From NCBI GenBank assembly GCA_963788205.1, contig CAWBGG010000005.1, positions 186,001 through 250,000 of the forward strand: a stretch of DNA of 64,000 nucleotides, in the 5' to 3' direction. The notes under the pieces are model-generated. The model worked only from the letters and a program-made list of their open reading frames with translations. It did not search any database and was not told the DNA's origin. A program made the translations under genes and the position numbers. Positions 62,013-64,000 of the stretch are shown here, piece after piece. How positions within the stretch are numbered: the first letter of the stretch is position 1; every line of letters begins with the position of its first letter. Source of the DNA: CAVVMA01 sp963788205. GTDB lineage: Bacteria > Desulfobacterota > Binatia > Binatales > Binataceae.

Positions 62013-63749
62013 CTATTGCCCCGGATGCTCCGATAGCCAGACCTTCTCAAAACGCGTTGGGCGGATGGGATTCAGCACGTAATCGTGCACCCAGGGTTGG
62101 CGAATCACATAGTTGACCGGATAGTAGAGGAACACCCACGGCGCGTCCGCGATCGCCATCTTCTCGGCCCGTTGATAGAGCGCATAGCGCTTGGGCATAT
62201 CGCCGATCGGCGCCGCCTGAGCCATCAACGCGTCCATCTGCGGATTCGAGTAGAACGAGTCGTTGTTGGCGCCCCATTGCTTGCGCGAGAGCAACACGTC
62301 GAGGAAATTCTCCGGGTCGGGGAAATCGGCCTCCCACGCGATCAGAAACACCGCGACCGTTTGGGGCTGGCGAATCGCCTCCAGAAACGGCCCCCACGCG
62401 ACCGGCCTCAGCGCGGCGTGGACTCCGACCAGCGCGAGGTCTTGCTGAATGGATTGCCCCAGCATCATGAAGGTCCGGTCGGCCTGCAACCAGATGGTCG
62501 GCGCGAAGTCCCGGCCCACGCCGGCCTCTTCGAGCAGGCGGCGCGCCTTGGCCGGGTCGTAGGGATAGCCTTCAACCGCGGGATCGTAGCCAGGCAGGCT
62601 GGGCGGCAGCACGCCGCGCGCGACGACACCGCGTCCGTTCAGCAGCGCGACCATCTTCTTCTTGTCGATCGCGTAGTTGAACGCCTGGCGCACGCGCACG
62701 TCGCTGAATGGCCACATCTGGCAGTTCATGCCGAGGTAGCGGGTGGTGACCGTGATGTTCTTGAGGGTCAGCGCCTTGAGCGCCGGAGTTTTCATCACGT
62801 ATGGAAACTCGGCGGTCGGAATCGTCGAGACGTCGATTTCGCCGGCCTCAAACTTGAACCAGTCCAGCTCCTCGCTGACGCCCACCAGCATCACGACCGC
62901 GTCCAGATGCGGCAGGTCGCGGATAAAGTAGTCCGGGTTTTTCACCATCACGATCCGCTGGCCGCCGATCCATTCTTTCAGAATGAACGGGCCGCTCCCG
63001 ACCACGTGCCGCGAGAAGTCTTCGCCCCATTGCTCGGCAACCTCGCGCGGCACCGCGGAGGCGAACGGCATCGCGAGCTTGTGAACGAAAATCGGGTCGG
63101 GAGCGCTCAGCCGGAAGACGATCGTCCAGGGATCGGGCGTTTCGATTCCGCTCACGTGCGCCGCGCGATGGTCGGTGAAGTAGGGTGCGCCGGCGATCTC
63201 GCGGTAATATTCCATCCCCTTCGAGCGGTTCTTCGGGTCGAGCACGCGTTCGATTCCGTACTTGAAGTCGGCGCTGGTGACCGGGCGGCCATTGGTGAAG
63301 CGCACGTCGTTGCGGAGATGGAACGTAAAGGCGGTCGAGTCGGGAGAAGACTCCCACTTCACGGCTACGTCGGGCTGCAGATCCACACCGTCGTCGCTGT
63401 AGCGCACCAGCGTGTCGAAGACCATCTGCTCGAAGGTCCATGAAGGCGTGTCGTATCCGGCCGCAGGGTCCATCGTGGGAACATCGTCGGTGAGCGCCAG
63501 ATGCAGCACTTTGGCGCCGGGCGGAAAGTTGAGCGGCGGCGCACCCGCGTGGCATCCGGCGAGCATAGACATAATCACCAAGGAAGCGATTATTGCGTGA
63601 AAGGCGCCCTCACCCGCCGACCGACTTGCTGGCGCAATTCGCTCGGCGGCCTCTCCCGGCTTGCGCCTGCGGCCGGGCCGCAGGCGCGGGAGAGGCGACT
63701 GAGCGGCAACCACTACTTCTGTGCGCGAGCCTGTGTATCTCTGAAACAT
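62013..63749 (-). CDS. Peptide/oligosaccharide ABC transporter substrate-binding lipoprotein (family 5)
   Basis: A family 5 periplasmic binding protein of the OppA/DppA type: DDVPTMDPAAGYDTPSWTFE, VRFTNGRPVTSADFKYGIER, SGPFILKEWIGG and VRVRQAFNYAIDKKKMVALL. A lipobox LAGC follows a hydrophobic run (IIASLVIMSMLAGC). The start ATG 63749 shares its A with the permease stop (TGATG), so the two genes are coupled. Between that start and the hydrophobic run a palindromic repeat (63604-63696) is inserted in frame and codes for about 30 Arg/Ala/Gly-rich residues. If ATG 63572 were used instead, the signal peptide would be too short. Confidence 0.82.
   Translation of the reverse strand: MFQRYTGSRTEVVVAAQSPLPRLRPGRRRKPGEAAERIAPASRSAGEGAFHAIIASLVIMSMLAGCHAGAPPLNFPPGAKVLHLALTDDVPTMDPAAGYDTPSWTFEQMVFDTLVRYSDDGVDLQPDVAVKWESSPDSTAFTFHLRNDVRFTNGRPVTSADFKYGIERVLDPKNRSKGMEYYREIAGAPYFTDHRAAHVSGIETPDPWTIVFRLSAPDPIFVHKLAMPFASAVPREVAEQWGEDFSRHVVGSGPFILKEWIGGQRIVMVKNPDYFIRDLPHLDAVVMLVGVSEELDWFKFEAGEIDVSTIPTAEFPYVMKTPALKALTLKNITVTTRYLGMNCQMWPFSDVRVRQAFNYAIDKKKMVALLNGRGVVARGVLPPSLPGYDPAVEGYPYDPAKARRLLEEAGVGRDFAPTIWLQADRTFMMLGQSIQQDLALVGVHAALRPVAWGPFLEAIRQPQTVAVFLIAWEADFPDPENFLDVLLSRKQWGANNDSFYSNPQMDALMAQAAPIGDMPKRYALYQRAEKMAIADAPWVFLYYPVNYVIRQPWVHDYVLNPIRPTRFEKVWLSEHPGQ
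63604..63696. repeat. Palindromic repeat element (copy 2), inside a coding region
   Basis: Shares with copy 1 (20345-20552) the left end GCGCCCTCACCCGCCG, the core CCTCTCCCGG and the palindrome GCGCCTGCG...CGCAGGCGC followed by GGGAGAGGC. This copy is shorter and lies within the N-terminal codons of the binding-protein gene. Confidence 0.75.
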
Positions 63750-64000
63750 CACCTTCCGCCGCGGCGGCGCAGGAAGCCGTAGCCGAGAAGATTGAAGGCC
63801 AGCACCGCATAAAAGATCGCTAGTCCCGGAAAGGCCGCGAGCCACGGCGCGGTGCGGAAGTAGATGGTGGCCTCCTCGATCATCCGTCCCCAGGTCGGCG
63901 TGGGCGGCGGCACACCCAGCCCGAGAAAGCTCAGCGCGGCGTCCAGCAGCAGGATCGACGAGGTGCTGAGCGCCGCCATCACCACGATTGTCGAGAGCAC
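63749..64000 (-). CDS. ABC transporter permease, DppC/OppC type, 5' end cut by window
   Basis: The last 83 residues of an inner-membrane permease for dipeptides or oligopeptides; the start lies beyond base 64000. The SSILLLDAALSFLGLGVPPPTPTWGRMI segment (split here for length: DAALSFLGLGV and PTPTWGRMI) is the family signature, followed by a last membrane helix (GLAIFYAVLAFNLLGYGFL). Its stop overlaps the start of the binding-protein gene (TGATG). Confidence 0.9.
   Translation of the reverse strand: MLSTIVVMAALSTSSILLLDAALSFLGLGVPPPTPTWGRMIEEATIYFRTAPWLAAFPGLAIFYAVLAFNLLGYGFLRRRGGR

Noticed and set aside
63602..63823. Plus-strand short frames in the 63.6 kb repeat
   Set aside because: They are translations of a palindromic repeat family and lack start signals.
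1..64000. CRISPR arrays, tRNA or rRNA genes
   Set aside because: No regularly spaced direct repeats, cloverleaf sequences with the GTTCGANTC-type arm, or rRNA-like stretches were seen.

Overview
This is a 64 kb window of GC-rich chromosome from a Gram-negative bacterium. Outer-membrane and periplasmic functions are present (LolC/E-type lipoprotein release permease, class A PBP, DegP/MucD protease, GT9 glycosyltransferase, RND pump with its adaptor). These occur beside two F420-type luciferase-like monooxygenases, tandem CaiB/BaiF CoA-transferases, an SCP2 sterol-carrier domain, tandem MaoC-like domains, a class III (formaldehyde/glutathione) alcohol dehydrogenase and a type II pantothenate kinase. 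That mix, and gene orders such as leuA-leuB-usg-truA and pilD-tmk-holB-ricT-metG-tatD, fit an uncultured deltaproteobacteria-like lineage such as Binatota. The taxon is an inference; no rRNA gene is in the window.

Layout. 0-5 kb: leucine biosynthesis, an Asd-family protein without its cysteine, truA and HU. 5-16 kb: rarA, type II PanK, a small decayed island (truncated antitoxin; nuclease-like gene interrupted by TGA), two CoA-transferases, a Lol permease, an SCP2 protein, a zinc-ribbon/BON protein and a luciferase-like enzyme. 16-27 kb: desaturase, then a long minus-strand housekeeping run (tatD, metG, ricT, holB, tmk, prepilin peptidase, M20 peptidase, mutM, ksgA). 27-31 kb: a lower-GC insert with a WD40-like gene, bracketed by duplicated pieces of ksgA and tsaD; then a peroxiredoxin with TGA at its catalytic position, and tsaD. 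31-40 kb: envelope functions (TPR protein, PBP1A, DegP, DUF1844, HtpX, GT9) and a RelE-type toxin-antitoxin pair. 39-44.5 kb: TetR-RND-MFP efflux operon. 44.6-53 kb: purM, cysteine synthase, larE, a methyltransferase, a CinA-type domain, an ArsC/Spx-like protein, an amidase and frmA. 53-57.4 kb: a lower-GC accessory island of four unrecognised or nuclease-like genes. 57-64 kb: a second luciferase-like enzyme, an AlkA-type glycosylase, MaoC pair, membrane protein, VapBC pair and a peptide ABC transporter.

Main points of interest. (1) The peroxiredoxin at 29418-30044 has TGA exactly where the peroxidatic Cys belongs, followed by a hairpin at bacterial SECIS spacing, so it is a likely selenoprotein. 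(2) The 53.2-57.4 kb island pairs two paralogous PD-(D/E)XK-like proteins with a PcfJ-like protein and a beta-CASP-type metallo-beta-lactamase nuclease, a possible undescribed defence or nucleic-acid-processing module. (3) A palindromic repeat has inserted in frame into the signal-peptide region of an ABC binding protein. (4) ksgA/tsaD end duplications flank foreign DNA.

Four otherwise full-length genes (zinc-ribbon/BON, WD40, PBP1A, RND) are broken only by single-base frame changes. This looks more like residual indel errors in a draft assembly than coordinated gene decay, but it cannot be decided from the sequence alone. No CRISPR array, tRNA, rRNA or complete insertion sequence was seen.
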